A DNA stretch of 43,143 bases. Origin: an uncultured Eubacteriales bacterium. GTDB taxonomy: Bacteria; Bacillota; Clostridia; Christensenellales; Aristaeellaceae. The stretch lies in contig CADASK010000012.1 in NCBI GenBank assembly GCA_902790495.1, positions 1 through 43,143 of the forward strand, read 5' to 3'. The notes under the pieces are model-generated. The model saw only the letters and a list, made by a program, of their open reading frames with translations. It did not search any database and had not been told where the DNA came from. This document shows, piece by piece, positions 36,081 through 43,143 of the stretch (the stretch's first letter is position 1; each line of letters begins with the position of its first letter). The translations under genes and the position numbers were made by a program.

Positions 36081-37226
36081 TTAGACCTCCACAATCTCAA
36101 TCCCCTGCATGGCCTCGTCGATCAGGGCGTCCATGTCCAGGGAGCTCTCGCCCTCCACCGCGCGGTCGAGGCGCGGATGGGTCGCGGGGTGGCGCGGGGT
36201 GAACACTGTGCAGCAGTCCTCGTAGGGCAGCTCGGAGGTCTCCAGGGTGCCGATTTTCCGCGCGGTGTCCATGATCTCCGCCTTGTCGAAGCCGATCACC
36301 GGGCGGAACACGGGCATGTTCACCACGCTGTCCGTCACGCCGAGGGCCTCCATGGTCTGGCTGGCCACCTGGCCGATGCTCTCGCCGGTGATCAGCGCCT
36401 GGGCCTTCTCCAGCCTCGCGCACTTTTCCGCGATGCGCATCATGTACCGGCGCATGATCAGCGTGCCGTAGTCGTCGGGGCACTTGGTGTGGATCTCCAT
36501 CTGGATGTGGGTGAAGGGCACAATGTAGACCCGGATGCCGCAGCAGCTCTCCGACAGGATGCGCGCCAGCTCCAGCACCTTCTCCTTCGCGCGGTCGGAG
36601 GTGTAGGGATAGGAGTGGAAGTGCACCGCGCAGATCTTCACGCCGCGCTTGGCGATCATCCAGCCCGCCACGGGGCTGTCGATGCCGCCGGAGAGCAGCA
36701 GCGCCGCCTTGCCGTTGGTGCCCACGGGCATGCCGCCCACCGCCGGCACCACGCGCACATAGAGATAGCACTTGTCGCGGATCTCCACGTTCAGCACGTG
36801 ATCCGGGTGATGGATGTCCACATGCAGGGCCGGGCAGGCGTCGAGGATGCGGCCGCCCAGCTCCTCGTTGATGGCCGGGGAGTCCATCGGGTAGCGCTTG
36901 TCAGAGCGGCGGGCGCTGACCTTGATGCTGCCCTGCAGGCCGTCCATCATGCGCACCGCCTGGGCCGCGATGGCCTCGAAGTCCTCCTTCTCCATCTCGA
37001 TGGCCGGGCACACGCTGTGCACGCCGAAGACCTTCGTCACCCGGGCGATGCAGGCCTCCATGTCCTCAAAGTCCGCGACAAAGATGCGGCCGTCGTGCAG
37101 CCACACCTCCGCGCCGAGAGATTTGACGCTCTCGCGGATGTTTTTCACCAGCGCGCGCATGAAGAAGGGGCGGTTGAGGCCCTTCAGAAAGATTTCGCCG
37201 TAGCGAACAAGCAGTAGTTCCCGCAT
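36081..37226 (-). CDS. thiI: tRNA 4-thiouridine sulfurtransferase
   Basis: A 381-residue enzyme that adds sulfur to U8 of tRNA and in some organisms supplies the thiazole of thiamine. A ferredoxin-like and THUMP region (about 1-165) precedes the PP-loop motif LLSGGIDSPVAGWMIAKRG near residue 175, then VHFHSYPYTSDRAKEKV and TGESIGQVASQT. The C-terminal rhodanese domain of the E. coli protein is absent, as in most Bacillota. The ATG follows AAAAAAGGATCGATTGTATC. The cysteine desulfurase that would donate sulfur is encoded just upstream, separated by a repeat element. Confidence 0.96.
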   Translation of the reverse strand: MRELLLVRYGEIFLKGLNRPFFMRALVKNIRESVKSLGAEVWLHDGRIFVADFEDMEACIARVTKVFGVHSVCPAIEMEKEDFEAIAAQAVRMMDGLQGSIKVSARRSDKRYPMDSPAINEELGGRILDACPALHVDIHHPDHVLNVEIRDKCYLYVRVVPAVGGMPVGTNGKAALLLSGGIDSPVAGWMIAKRGVKICAVHFHSYPYTSDRAKEKVLELARILSESCCGIRVYIVPFTHIQMEIHTKCPDDYGTLIMRRYMMRIAEKCARLEKAQALITGESIGQVASQTMEALGVTDSVVNMPVFRPVIGFDKAEIMDTARKIGTLETSELPYEDCCTVFTPRHPATHPRLDRAVEGESSLDMDALIDEAMQGIEIVEV

Positions 37227-37265
37227 GATACAATCGATCCTTTTTTATCTAATGCCAGCAGGGGG

Positions 37266-37372
37266 TTCCGCGCCTGCGGGCGCGGGCAAAGGGCTTTGCG
37301 ATCGGTCCGGGGCTGCCGCCCGCTCTCCGCTGAAAACGCCATAACATGGCGTTTTCCGGGCAAACCTTCGCC
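37266..37372 (+). repeat. Dispersed palindromic element, copy D (long form)
   Basis: Nearly identical to copy C in the opposite orientation, with the same perfect 10-bp hairpin (37333-37342 with 37346-37355). It lacks about 15 bases near the end, including the 3' arm that pairs with GCAAAGGGC in other copies. It separates thiI from the cysteine desulfurase gene, and reads against their transcription. Confidence 0.9.
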
Positions 37373-37414
37373 GCATCCTTTTTCGTTGAGCATTCTTATA
37401 GCAACAATGATTGT

Positions 37415-38566
37415 TTACTTCCGCACATACGCCGAGAGCGCCTCATACTGGCGGCGGACGGCGTCCACCGTGGTGTCGATCATCTCGGCGGTGACGGCGG
37501 GACAGAGGCTGAAGCGCAGGGCGCAGTCGGCGCGCTGGGTCGAGCAGCCCATGGCCGTCAGCGCCGCGGAGACCTTCTGCCTGTGGCTGGAGCAGGCAGA
37601 GCCCGCACTGACGTAGACGCCCTCGCCCTCCAGGGCGAAGAGCATGGTCTGGGAGCGCACCGGCTGCACGCTCACATTGAGGATGTGAGGCGCGCTCTCG
37701 GGGGTGCCCGGCTCAGGGCCGTTCAGCTCCGCCGTGGGGATCGCCGCGCGAAGCCCGTCCCAGAGCCGCCGCTTCATCTCCACCATGTGGGCGACGCCGT
37801 CCGCCGGGAAGGCCTCCACGGCCGCGGCCATCGCCAGGATGCCCGGCACGTTCTCGGTGCCGCTGCGCCAGCCCTCCTCCTGGCCGCCGCCGAACTGGAT
37901 CGGGGCCAGCCGTGCCTCGCGCCGCACCACCAATCCGGCGATGCCCTTGGGCGCGTGGATCTTGTGGCCACTGAAGGCATAGCTCTGGATGCCGCTGTCG
38001 CTGAAGCGGATCGGCACCCGCAGGAAGCCCTGCACGCCGTCCGCGTGGATCGCGGCCTCCGGGCAGAGGCGGTTGCGCAGGGCCACGATCTCCTGCAGCG
38101 GCATCACCGCGCCGGTCTCGTTGTTCACCTGCATCACGCAGATCATCCGCACGTCCTCGCCCAGCTGCGCCTCCAGCTTCTCCAGGTCGACGACGCCCCG
38201 GCGATCCACCGCCATGTTCTCCACGCGATGGCCCAGGCGGCCGATCTCCTGCGCGCAGGCGGCCACCGCGGGATGCTCCACTTGGCTGATCAGCACCCGC
38301 CCGGGCTTGCGCACGGTTTTCAGGTAGCCCAGGATGGCCAGATTGTCCGCCTCGGTGCCGCTGCCGGTGAAGACCAGGCGGTGCCCCTGGGCGTGGACAG
38401 CCCGCAGGCAGGTTGCCCGGGCCTGGTTCATCAGCTTTTCCGCCTCCATGGCCGGCTTGTAAAGCGAGGAGGGATTATGCCAGTGCGCCCGCAGCGCGTC
38501 CTCGGCGGCCTGAATCGCCGCCTCGCAGGGCTGTGTGGTCGCGCTGTTGTCCAGATAAACTGCCAT
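37415..38566 (-). CDS. Cysteine desulfurase (NifS/IscS family)
   Basis: A 383-residue PLP enzyme that takes sulfur from cysteine for tRNA thiolation or Fe-S clusters. The start VYLDNSATTQP, the lysine in SGHKIHAPKGIAGLVV that binds PLP, the RSGTENVPGILAM block and the active-site loop SAGSACSSHRQ with its cysteine are clear. Located next to thiI, it is most likely the thiI-dedicated sulfur donor. The ATG at 38566 follows AGGGGTGAGCGC. The frame is open 24 codons further upstream, but that part overlaps the preceding gene. Confidence 0.94.
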   Translation of the reverse strand: MAVYLDNSATTQPCEAAIQAAEDALRAHWHNPSSLYKPAMEAEKLMNQARATCLRAVHAQGHRLVFTGSGTEADNLAILGYLKTVRKPGRVLISQVEHPAVAACAQEIGRLGHRVENMAVDRRGVVDLEKLEAQLGEDVRMICVMQVNNETGAVMPLQEIVALRNRLCPEAAIHADGVQGFLRVPIRFSDSGIQSYAFSGHKIHAPKGIAGLVVRREARLAPIQFGGGQEEGWRSGTENVPGILAMAAAVEAFPADGVAHMVEMKRRLWDGLRAAIPTAELNGPEPGTPESAPHILNVSVQPVRSQTMLFALEGEGVYVSAGSACSSHRQKVSAALTAMGCSTQRADCALRFSLCPAVTAEMIDTTVDAVRRQYEALSAYVRK

Positions 38567-38570
38567 GCGC

Positions 38571-39125
38571 TCACCCCTGCTCCACGCCGTGCGGGAGATA
38601 CTGGCGAACCAGCCGGACCATATCCTCCGAGGGTTCAAACACGATCAGGGACTTCTTGCCGTCCTTCTGGAAGAAGAAGTAGTACAGCTCCGCATCGCGG
38701 TTGAGGTACCAGCGCAGCTGCTGCACGTCCCGCATGGAGACATAGCGCTGGAAGCTGGAGGAGGCCACCTTGCCGAAGGCCTCCACGCCCTTGACCTTCA
38801 GGCTGCCCAGGCTCTTGCGCTTGCTGTTGTTGAAGACCTGCGCAAAGTCCAGCTCGCCGTTGGTGAAGGTGTACTCGTACTCGGTGCGGAGCCTGTCGCG
38901 GAAGAGGAACAGCAGCACCGCCGCGCCCGCCGACACCAGGCCGATGGCCAGCGTGGGCAGCAGGCTGACCAGCGAATGGCCCGACATGGCGAAGTTGATC
39001 ACCGCGCTGATGTTCATCATCGCGAAGATCGCCAGGATCACCATCATCGGCAGGGTGAGGAAATACGCGGCTTCCTCCGCCGTGCGCTTATGCTTGACGA
39101 CAACCTCTTCCCAGAAATGATCCAT
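38571..39125 (-). CDS. Membrane protein of unknown function (DUF6106-like)
   Basis: A 184-residue protein with two transmembrane segments at about 22-44 and 52-74 (FLTLPMMVILAIFAMMNISA, LLPTLAIGLVSAGAAVLLFL). The C-terminal half is a cytoplasmic-type soluble region beginning RTEYEYTFTNGELDFAQVFN. The YEYTFTNGELD motif suggests the DUF6106 family; this comes from memory and is tentative. The start follows AAAGGAGGACTCGTT. It ends four bases before the desulfurase start, so the genes are cotranscribed. Confidence 0.78.
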   Translation of the reverse strand: MDHFWEEVVVKHKRTAEEAAYFLTLPMMVILAIFAMMNISAVINFAMSGHSLVSLLPTLAIGLVSAGAAVLLFLFRDRLRTEYEYTFTNGELDFAQVFNNSKRKSLGSLKVKGVEAFGKVASSSFQRYVSMRDVQQLRWYLNRDAELYYFFFQKDGKKSLIVFEPSEDMVRLVRQYLPHGVEQG

Positions 39126-39183
39126 AACGAGTCCTCCTTTGGGGCTTGTTTGCCCATTTGAAACAATTCTTTATCTGCAAGTG

Positions 39184-39241
39184 TTCCGCGCCTGCGGGCG
39201 CGGGCAGGGGGCTTTGCGATCGCCCCCTGCACCCCTTCGCC
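39184..39241 (+). repeat. Dispersed palindromic element, copy E (short form)
   Basis: It has the invariant first hairpin, then GCAGGGGGC paired with GCCCCCTGC around TTTGCGATC, ending CTTCGCC. It lies between two minus-strand genes and reads against them. Confidence 0.9.
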
Positions 39242-39265
39242 TTCTTCTCGGTAAGGAATAAATGC

Positions 39266-39718
39266 TTATACATTCAGCCAGATCAGCGCGACCAGGGCTC
39301 CGGTCAGCGCGCCAAAGAAAACCTCCATCGGGGTATGGCCCACCAGCTCCTTGAGCACCTCGTCGGTGATCGGCGCGCCCTCCACCAGCACGTTGCTGAT
39401 GATCTCGTTCAGCGCGCGCCCCTGCCGGCCTGTCTCGCGCCGCACCCCCGCCGCGTCATACATCACCACGGAGGAGAACACGAAGCAGATCGCAAAGGCC
39501 ACGCTGCCCAGACCCTCGCTCGCGCCGACCATGATCGTCAGCGCCATCATGCCCGCCGAATGGCTGGAGGGCATGCCGCCGGAGCCGACCAGCTTATGCC
39601 AGTCCCACTTCTTTTCCACATAAGCATAGGTCGGCACCTTCATGAACTGCGCCAGCAGCCAGGCGCTGACCGCCGCCCACAGGCAGCGGTTGCCCATCAG
39701 ACTTTGCCACGGATTCAC
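39266..39718 (-). CDS. Divergent PAP2 family membrane protein (DUF212, YuiD-like)
   Basis: A 150-residue membrane protein. The motifs AQFMKVPTYAYVEKKWDW, GSGGMPSSHSAGM, SVVMYDAAGVRRETGRQ and ELVGHTPMEVFFGALTGALVA are those of DUF212, a divergent acid phosphatase/vanadium-haloperoxidase-like family with the GMPSSHSA and GHTP elements. In plants and bacteria its function is unclear. The GTG at 39718 follows GGGAGGTGGAAGG. The gene stands 31 bases downstream of ispA. Confidence 0.92.
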   Translation of the reverse strand: MNPWQSLMGNRCLWAAVSAWLLAQFMKVPTYAYVEKKWDWHKLVGSGGMPSSHSAGMMALTIMVGASEGLGSVAFAICFVFSSVVMYDAAGVRRETGRQGRALNEIISNVLVEGAPITDEVLKELVGHTPMEVFFGALTGALVALIWLNV

Positions 39719-39748
39719 CCTTCCACCTCCCGCAGACCAGTGCTACCC

Positions 39749-40624
39749 TCAGTGCGTTCTGTTTACCGCGCCGCGGGCGCACTCGGCGAAGAAGTCCGCC
39801 GCACTGCCCAGCGGAGCGATCGCCTCCAGAGCCAGCTCCGCCTCGCGCTGCGCATCCAGCCGCGCCTGTTCCAGCCCGCGCAGGCTGACCCAGGTCGACT
39901 TCGCCTCCTCCGCGTCCTTGCCGACGCTCTTGCCCAGTTCCTGGGCTGTGCTGGTCACGTCCAGCACGTCGTCCGCGATCTGGAACGCGAGGCCCAGGTG
40001 CTGACCGTAGCTCACGCCGCGGGTCAGCAGTTCCTCGTCCGCGCCACCCAGGATCAGCCCGGCCTCGATCGCCGCCGTCAGCAGATCGGCGGTTTTGCGC
40101 AGGTGCATGGCGCGCACAGCGGCCTCATCGGCCTGACGGCCCTCCAGCTCCATGTCGAGCACCTGACCCGCCACCATGCCGCCCGCGCCGCAGCGTCTGG
40201 CGATGGCATAGGCTGCGCGGGTGCCGCGGCCATCCGAAAAGCCCACCGCGGTGCGCAGCATCAGCTCCATGGCGGCGCTCAGCAGGCCGTCGCCAGCCAG
40301 GATCGCCATCGCCTCGCCGAAGCGCACATGGCTGGTGGGGCGTCCGCGCCGCAGCACGTCGTCGTCCATCGCGGGCAGATCGTCGTGGATCAGGCTGTAG
40401 GTGTGGATCATCTCCAGCGCGCAGGCGAAGGGCAGCGCGTCCTCCGCCCTGCCGCCAGCCGCCTCGCACGCGGCGAGCAGCAGCACGGGCCGCAGCCGCT
40501 TGCCGCCCGAGAGCAGCGAATACTCCATCGCCTCCCGCAGGCTCGGCGGCAGGGGCTCGAGGGCGTCCAGCGCGTGCGGCAGGGCTTGCTCCACCTGCTC
40601 AAGATAGGCTTGGTAGCTCCTCAC
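39749..40624 (-). CDS. ispA: Polyprenyl (farnesyl/geranyl) diphosphate synthase
   Basis: A 291-residue chain-elongating enzyme that condenses isopentenyl diphosphate with allylic diphosphates, feeding undecaprenyl-phosphate and quinone synthesis. The first aspartate-rich motif is IHDDLPAMDDD, followed by RRGRPTSH. The second is FQIADDVLDV. GGKRLRPVLLLA is the substrate-binding block. The short-chain length and the FARM region fit farnesyl diphosphate synthase. The GTG at 40624 follows GGAGGTGTGAGCC and lies three bases after the xseB stop, so the genes are coupled. Confidence 0.95.
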   Translation of the reverse strand: MRSYQAYLEQVEQALPHALDALEPLPPSLREAMEYSLLSGGKRLRPVLLLAACEAAGGRAEDALPFACALEMIHTYSLIHDDLPAMDDDVLRRGRPTSHVRFGEAMAILAGDGLLSAAMELMLRTAVGFSDGRGTRAAYAIARRCGAGGMVAGQVLDMELEGRQADEAAVRAMHLRKTADLLTAAIEAGLILGGADEELLTRGVSYGQHLGLAFQIADDVLDVTSTAQELGKSVGKDAEEAKSTWVSLRGLEQARLDAQREAELALEAIAPLGSAADFFAECARGAVNRTH

Positions 40625-40627
40625 GGC

Positions 40628-40882
40628 TCACACCTCCGCGTCCACCAGGTCGGTCAGCTGCAGCGGTTCCTCGGTCTCGGTGCCGTCAGCGGCCTGGCGC
40701 AGCGCAGTGAGGCGCTGGGTGGCCGAGGCAAGCTCCTTCTCCATGGCGGTGAGCATCGCCATGCCCTGCTCGTAGTCCTTCAGGGTTTCCTCCAGCGGGA
40801 GGCCGCCCTGCTCCATGCGGCCGATGAGGGTCTCGACCTGGGCGAGCTGCTCCTCAAAGCTCAGCTTTTTCTTGGTTGGCAT
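40628..40882 (-). CDS. xseB: Exodeoxyribonuclease VII small subunit
   Basis: An 84-residue protein with the XseB core LSFEEQLAQVETLIGRMEQGGLPLEETLKDYEQGMAML. Several copies bind the large subunit to form the single-strand nuclease. The ATG follows AAAGGAAATAGACC. The large subunit gene xseA lies 101 bases upstream, separated by repeat copy F. Confidence 0.95.
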   Translation of the reverse strand: MPTKKKLSFEEQLAQVETLIGRMEQGGLPLEETLKDYEQGMAMLTAMEKELASATQRLTALRQAADGTETEEPLQLTDLVDAEV

Positions 40883-40912
40883 GGTCTATTTCCTTTCAGT
40901 ATCAGCAGGGGA

Positions 40913-40969
40913 TTCCGCGCCTGCGGGCGCGGACAGGGGGCTTTGCGGTCGCCCCCTGTACCCCTTCGC
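40913..40969 (+). repeat. Dispersed palindromic element, copy F (short form)
   Basis: It has the invariant first hairpin, then ACAGGGGGC paired with GCCCCCTGT around TTTGCGGTC. The outer base pair is A-T where other copies have G-C, so both arms changed together. It separates xseA from xseB and reads against them. Upstream bases (CAGCAGGGG) match those of copy D. Confidence 0.9.
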
Positions 40970-40983
40970 TGCATACTCTTGCC

Positions 40984-42276
40984 TTAATCTGCATCCGCTC
41001 TGTCATCCGTTCTGCGCACATCCACCGTGCCATCGGTGAAGCGCAGGCGCATGGCTTCCGGCGCGTTTGCGGCGCTGGTCACGACGTGGCTGCCCGACGT
41101 CACCAGGGCATAGCCGCGCTCCAGCACCGCCAGGGGATTCAGCGCGCTCAGGCGCGTCTGAGCGGCGCGCACCCGCTGCCGATCCCGCTGCAGCGTCTGA
41201 TCCGCCGCGGTCTCCAGCCGCAGTCTCAGCACCGACAGCGCGGGCTGTCTCTGCGATAGCGCACGGTCCGCCGCCGCGTCCAGCCGCAGGCGCAGCCTCC
41301 GGCCGTTTTCCTCCAGCACCCGGAGCCTGTGAGCCGGGTTCTGGGCCTCCAACCTCGCCCGGCAGCCCGCCGCCGCGTATCTCGCCTCGGTCAGGCTGCT
41401 CTCCGCCGCCCGGGTCAGCCTCCGGCGAATCATCCGCAGGCCCTCGAGGGCGTCCGCGCGGTCCGGCACGGCCAGCTCCGCCGCGTTGGAGGGCGTCGAG
41501 GCGCGCACGTCCGCCACCATATCCGCGATGGTGAAATCTGTCTCATGGCCCACGGCGGAGATCACCGGCACAGGACTCTCCGCGATGGCCCGGGCCACGC
41601 ACTCCTCGTTGAAGCACCATAGGTCCTCCATCGAGCCGCCGCCGCGCCCGGTGATGATGACATCCACCCCGGGGATGCGGCCAGCCCTGCGGATTCCGGC
41701 GGCGATGAGCGGCGCGGCGTTCGCGCCCTGCACCGGCACGCTGACGAGCACCAGCGGCACGCCCGGATCCCGGGCCCGGCTCACCTTGACGATATCGCGC
41801 AGCACGGCGCCTGCCTCCGAGGTGACGACCGCGATCTTCTGCGGCCTCCAGGGCAGGCTCTGCTTGCGGGCCGCGTCGAAGAGTCCCTCCGCCTGCAGCT
41901 TTTCCTTCAGAGCCTCAAAGCGCTGGTACAGCGTGCCGACGCCCTCGGGGCGGATGCTGTCCGCCACGAACTGGTAGCGCCCGGAGGCCAGGTAGAGATC
42001 GACCCTGCCGTGCAGGCGCACCTGATCCCCGTTGCGGGGCATGAAGGAAGCGCTGCGCACCCCGTCGCCGAACATCACGCAGTTGATGACGCTCGTCTCG
42101 TCCTTGAGGTCAAAGTACCATTGGCCGCCCCGGTAGGGCTTGAAGCCGCTGACCTCGCCCACGAGGATCACCGACCGCAGCAAGCTGTCCCCGCGCAGGC
42201 TCTCGCGCACGTACTGGTTCAGCCGCGTCACCGTGGCCGTCCAGGTGCGCCTCTCGATTTCCTCACGATAGGGCAT
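40984..42276 (-). CDS. xseA: Exodeoxyribonuclease VII large subunit
   Basis: A 430-residue catalytic subunit. The N-terminal OB-fold ([41 protein letters not shown]) binds single-stranded DNA. The middle domain has [16 protein letters not shown], then [19 protein letters not shown] and [20 protein letters not shown] with conserved aspartates. The C-terminal coiled coil holds the XseB subunits. The ATG overlaps the end of folD by 14 bases. Confidence 0.96.
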   Translation of the reverse strand: MPYREEIERRTWTATVTRLNQYVRESLRGDSLLRSVILVGEVSGFKPYRGGQWYFDLKDETSVINCVMFGDGVRSASFMPRNGDQVRLHGRVDLYLASGRYQFVADSIRPEGVGTLYQRFEALKEKLQAEGLFDAARKQSLPWRPQKIAVVTSEAGAVLRDIVKVSRARDPGVPLVLVSVPVQGANAAPLIAAGIRRAGRIPGVDVIITGRGGGSMEDLWCFNEECVARAIAESPVPVISAVGHETDFTIADMVADVRASTPSNAAELAVPDRADALEGLRMIRRRLTRAAESSLTEARYAAAGCRARLEAQNPAHRLRVLEENGRRLRLRLDAAADRALSQRQPALSVLRLRLETAADQTLQRDRQRVRAAQTRLSALNPLAVLERGYALVTSGSHVVTSAANAPEAMRLRFTDGTVDVRRTDDRADAD

Positions 42277-43108
42277 GTTCGGCGGCCTCCACCGTGTTCT
42301 GCAGCAGCATGGCGATGGTCATGGGGCCCACGCCGCCCGGCACGGGCGACAGCCAGCCGGCCACCGGCTCCACGCTCGCGGCGTCCACGTCGCCCACTAA
42401 ATGGCCGTCCACCCGGTGGATGCCGACGTCGATCACCGCAGCGCCGGGCTTGACCATCTCCCCCGTGATGAGCTGCGGCTGACCGCAAGCGGCCACGAGG
42501 ATGTCCGCGCGCCGCGTGTGGGCGGCAAGGTCCTCCGTGCGGCTGTGGCAGATGGTGACCGTGCAGTCCTCCCGCAGCAGCAGCGCCGCCATCGGCCGGC
42601 CCACGATCGCGCTGCGGCCCACCACCACGGCTTCCTTGCCCCGCAGCGGAACGCCGGCGCTCTTCAGCATCCGCAGCACGCCCCGCGGCGTGCAGGGCAC
42701 CACCGTGTCCTCACCGTTGAGCAGCCTGCCCGCGTGGATGGGATGAAAACCGTCTGCGTCCTTCTGCGGAAGAATGCGCTCCAGCACGGCGTTCTTGTCG
42801 ATCTGCTTCGGCAGGGGCAGCTGCACCAGGATGCCGTGGACGTTCTCGTTCGCGTTCAGCTGGTCGATGGTCTCCAGCAGCTGCTCCTGGGTGGTTCCCG
42901 ACGGAAACAGGACGGGAAAGGAGCGGATGCCCACCTCCGCGCAGGCCTTCTCCTTGTTGCGCACGTAGATCTGGCTCGCGGGATCGTCGCCCACCAGCAC
43001 CACGGCCAGGCCCGGCGTGATGCCCCGGGCGCGCAGGGCGGCGACACGTTCCGCCGTCTCCGCGCGGCACTGGGCCGCCAACTCCTTTCCGTCGATTCGG
43101 ATGGCCAT
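42263..43108 (-). CDS. folD: Bifunctional methylenetetrahydrofolate dehydrogenase/methenyltetrahydrofolate cyclohydrolase
   Basis: A 281-residue enzyme of one-carbon metabolism. The motif [18 protein letters not shown] contains the catalytic lysine (YVxxKxK type). The PLP-like nucleotide site reads [17 protein letters not shown], and the end is [18 protein letters not shown]. Length matches the family. The ATG follows GGAGGAGAAGCC. It is the first gene of the folD-xseA-xseB-ispA set, and its promoter lies outside the window. Confidence 0.97.
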   Translation of the reverse strand: MAIRIDGKELAAQCRAETAERVAALRARGITPGLAVVLVGDDPASQIYVRNKEKACAEVGIRSFPVLFPSGTTQEQLLETIDQLNANENVHGILVQLPLPKQIDKNAVLERILPQKDADGFHPIHAGRLLNGEDTVVPCTPRGVLRMLKSAGVPLRGKEAVVVGRSAIVGRPMAALLLREDCTVTICHSRTEDLAAHTRRADILVAACGQPQLITGEMVKPGAAVIDVGIHRVDGHLVGDVDAASVEPVAGWLSPVPGGVGPMTIAMLLQNTVEAAEHALS

Positions 43109-43143
43109 GGCTTCTCCTCCTTGTTCTCTCAGGTCTGCGCCGG

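Overview
The window is GC-rich (well over 60% GC in most genes), has strong Shine-Dalgarno sites and consensus sigma-A promoters, and carries gene families typical of Bacillota/Clostridia: an LplB-type sugar ABC transporter, ylxM-ffh-rpsP-khpA, xseA-xseB-ispA, comEB, thiI next to a cysteine desulfurase, DUF212, LCP and DUF3298 proteins. It most resembles a high-GC uncultured gut clostridium (Christensenellales-like). That placement is inference; no rRNA or tRNA gene is present to confirm it.

Layout. 1-495: remnant of an IS3-family transposase and the terminator of the next operon. 495-5217 (minus): an AraC-type regulator followed by an oligosaccharide ABC importer (two permeases and a binding protein). 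5444-16291 (mostly plus): an exported LCP protein, a zinc-ribbon/membrane protein, a thioredoxin-reductase-like flavoprotein, a secreted DUF3298 protein, ilvE, an unknown gene, an RluA-type pseudouridine synthase, a Cof-type HAD phosphatase, plsC and a GNAT acetyltransferase, with comEB on the minus strand. rhaM (minus) lies before gyrB-gyrA. 21451-23990 is an AT-rich island with three exported proteins. 23994-27743: ylxM-ffh-rpsP-khpA, an exported protein, and a zinc-ribbon protein preceded by a long structured leader RNA. 28134-34968: an operon of a GH127-like protein, a dihydrouridine synthase and three exported proteins of unknown function. 34978-43108 (minus): an AT-richer ankyrin-repeat gene, thiI, a cysteine desulfurase, a membrane protein, a DUF212 protein, ispA, xseB, xseA and folD.

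The main unexplained structure is a family of six intergenic palindromic elements at about 6.5, 13.5, 28.0, 37.3, 39.2 and 40.9 kb. Each starts with an invariant hairpin followed by a second hairpin whose two arms change together between copies, so base pairing rather than sequence appears conserved. Two copies carry an extra module of about 60 nt. Other points of interest are the roughly 215-nt leader RNA before the zinc-ribbon gene, a consensus promoter that runs straight into a terminator (27831-27899), a thioredoxin-reductase-like protein without recognisable NADPH-binding motifs, terminator-like hairpins over the gyrB promoter and inside the rluA-type gene, and the AT-rich secreted-protein island that begins inside the last codons of gyrA.

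Most housekeeping genes are intact and in expected order. The three exported proteins after the dihydrouridine synthase, the island proteins, the gene at 11586 and the zinc-ribbon/membrane protein have no function I can assign.
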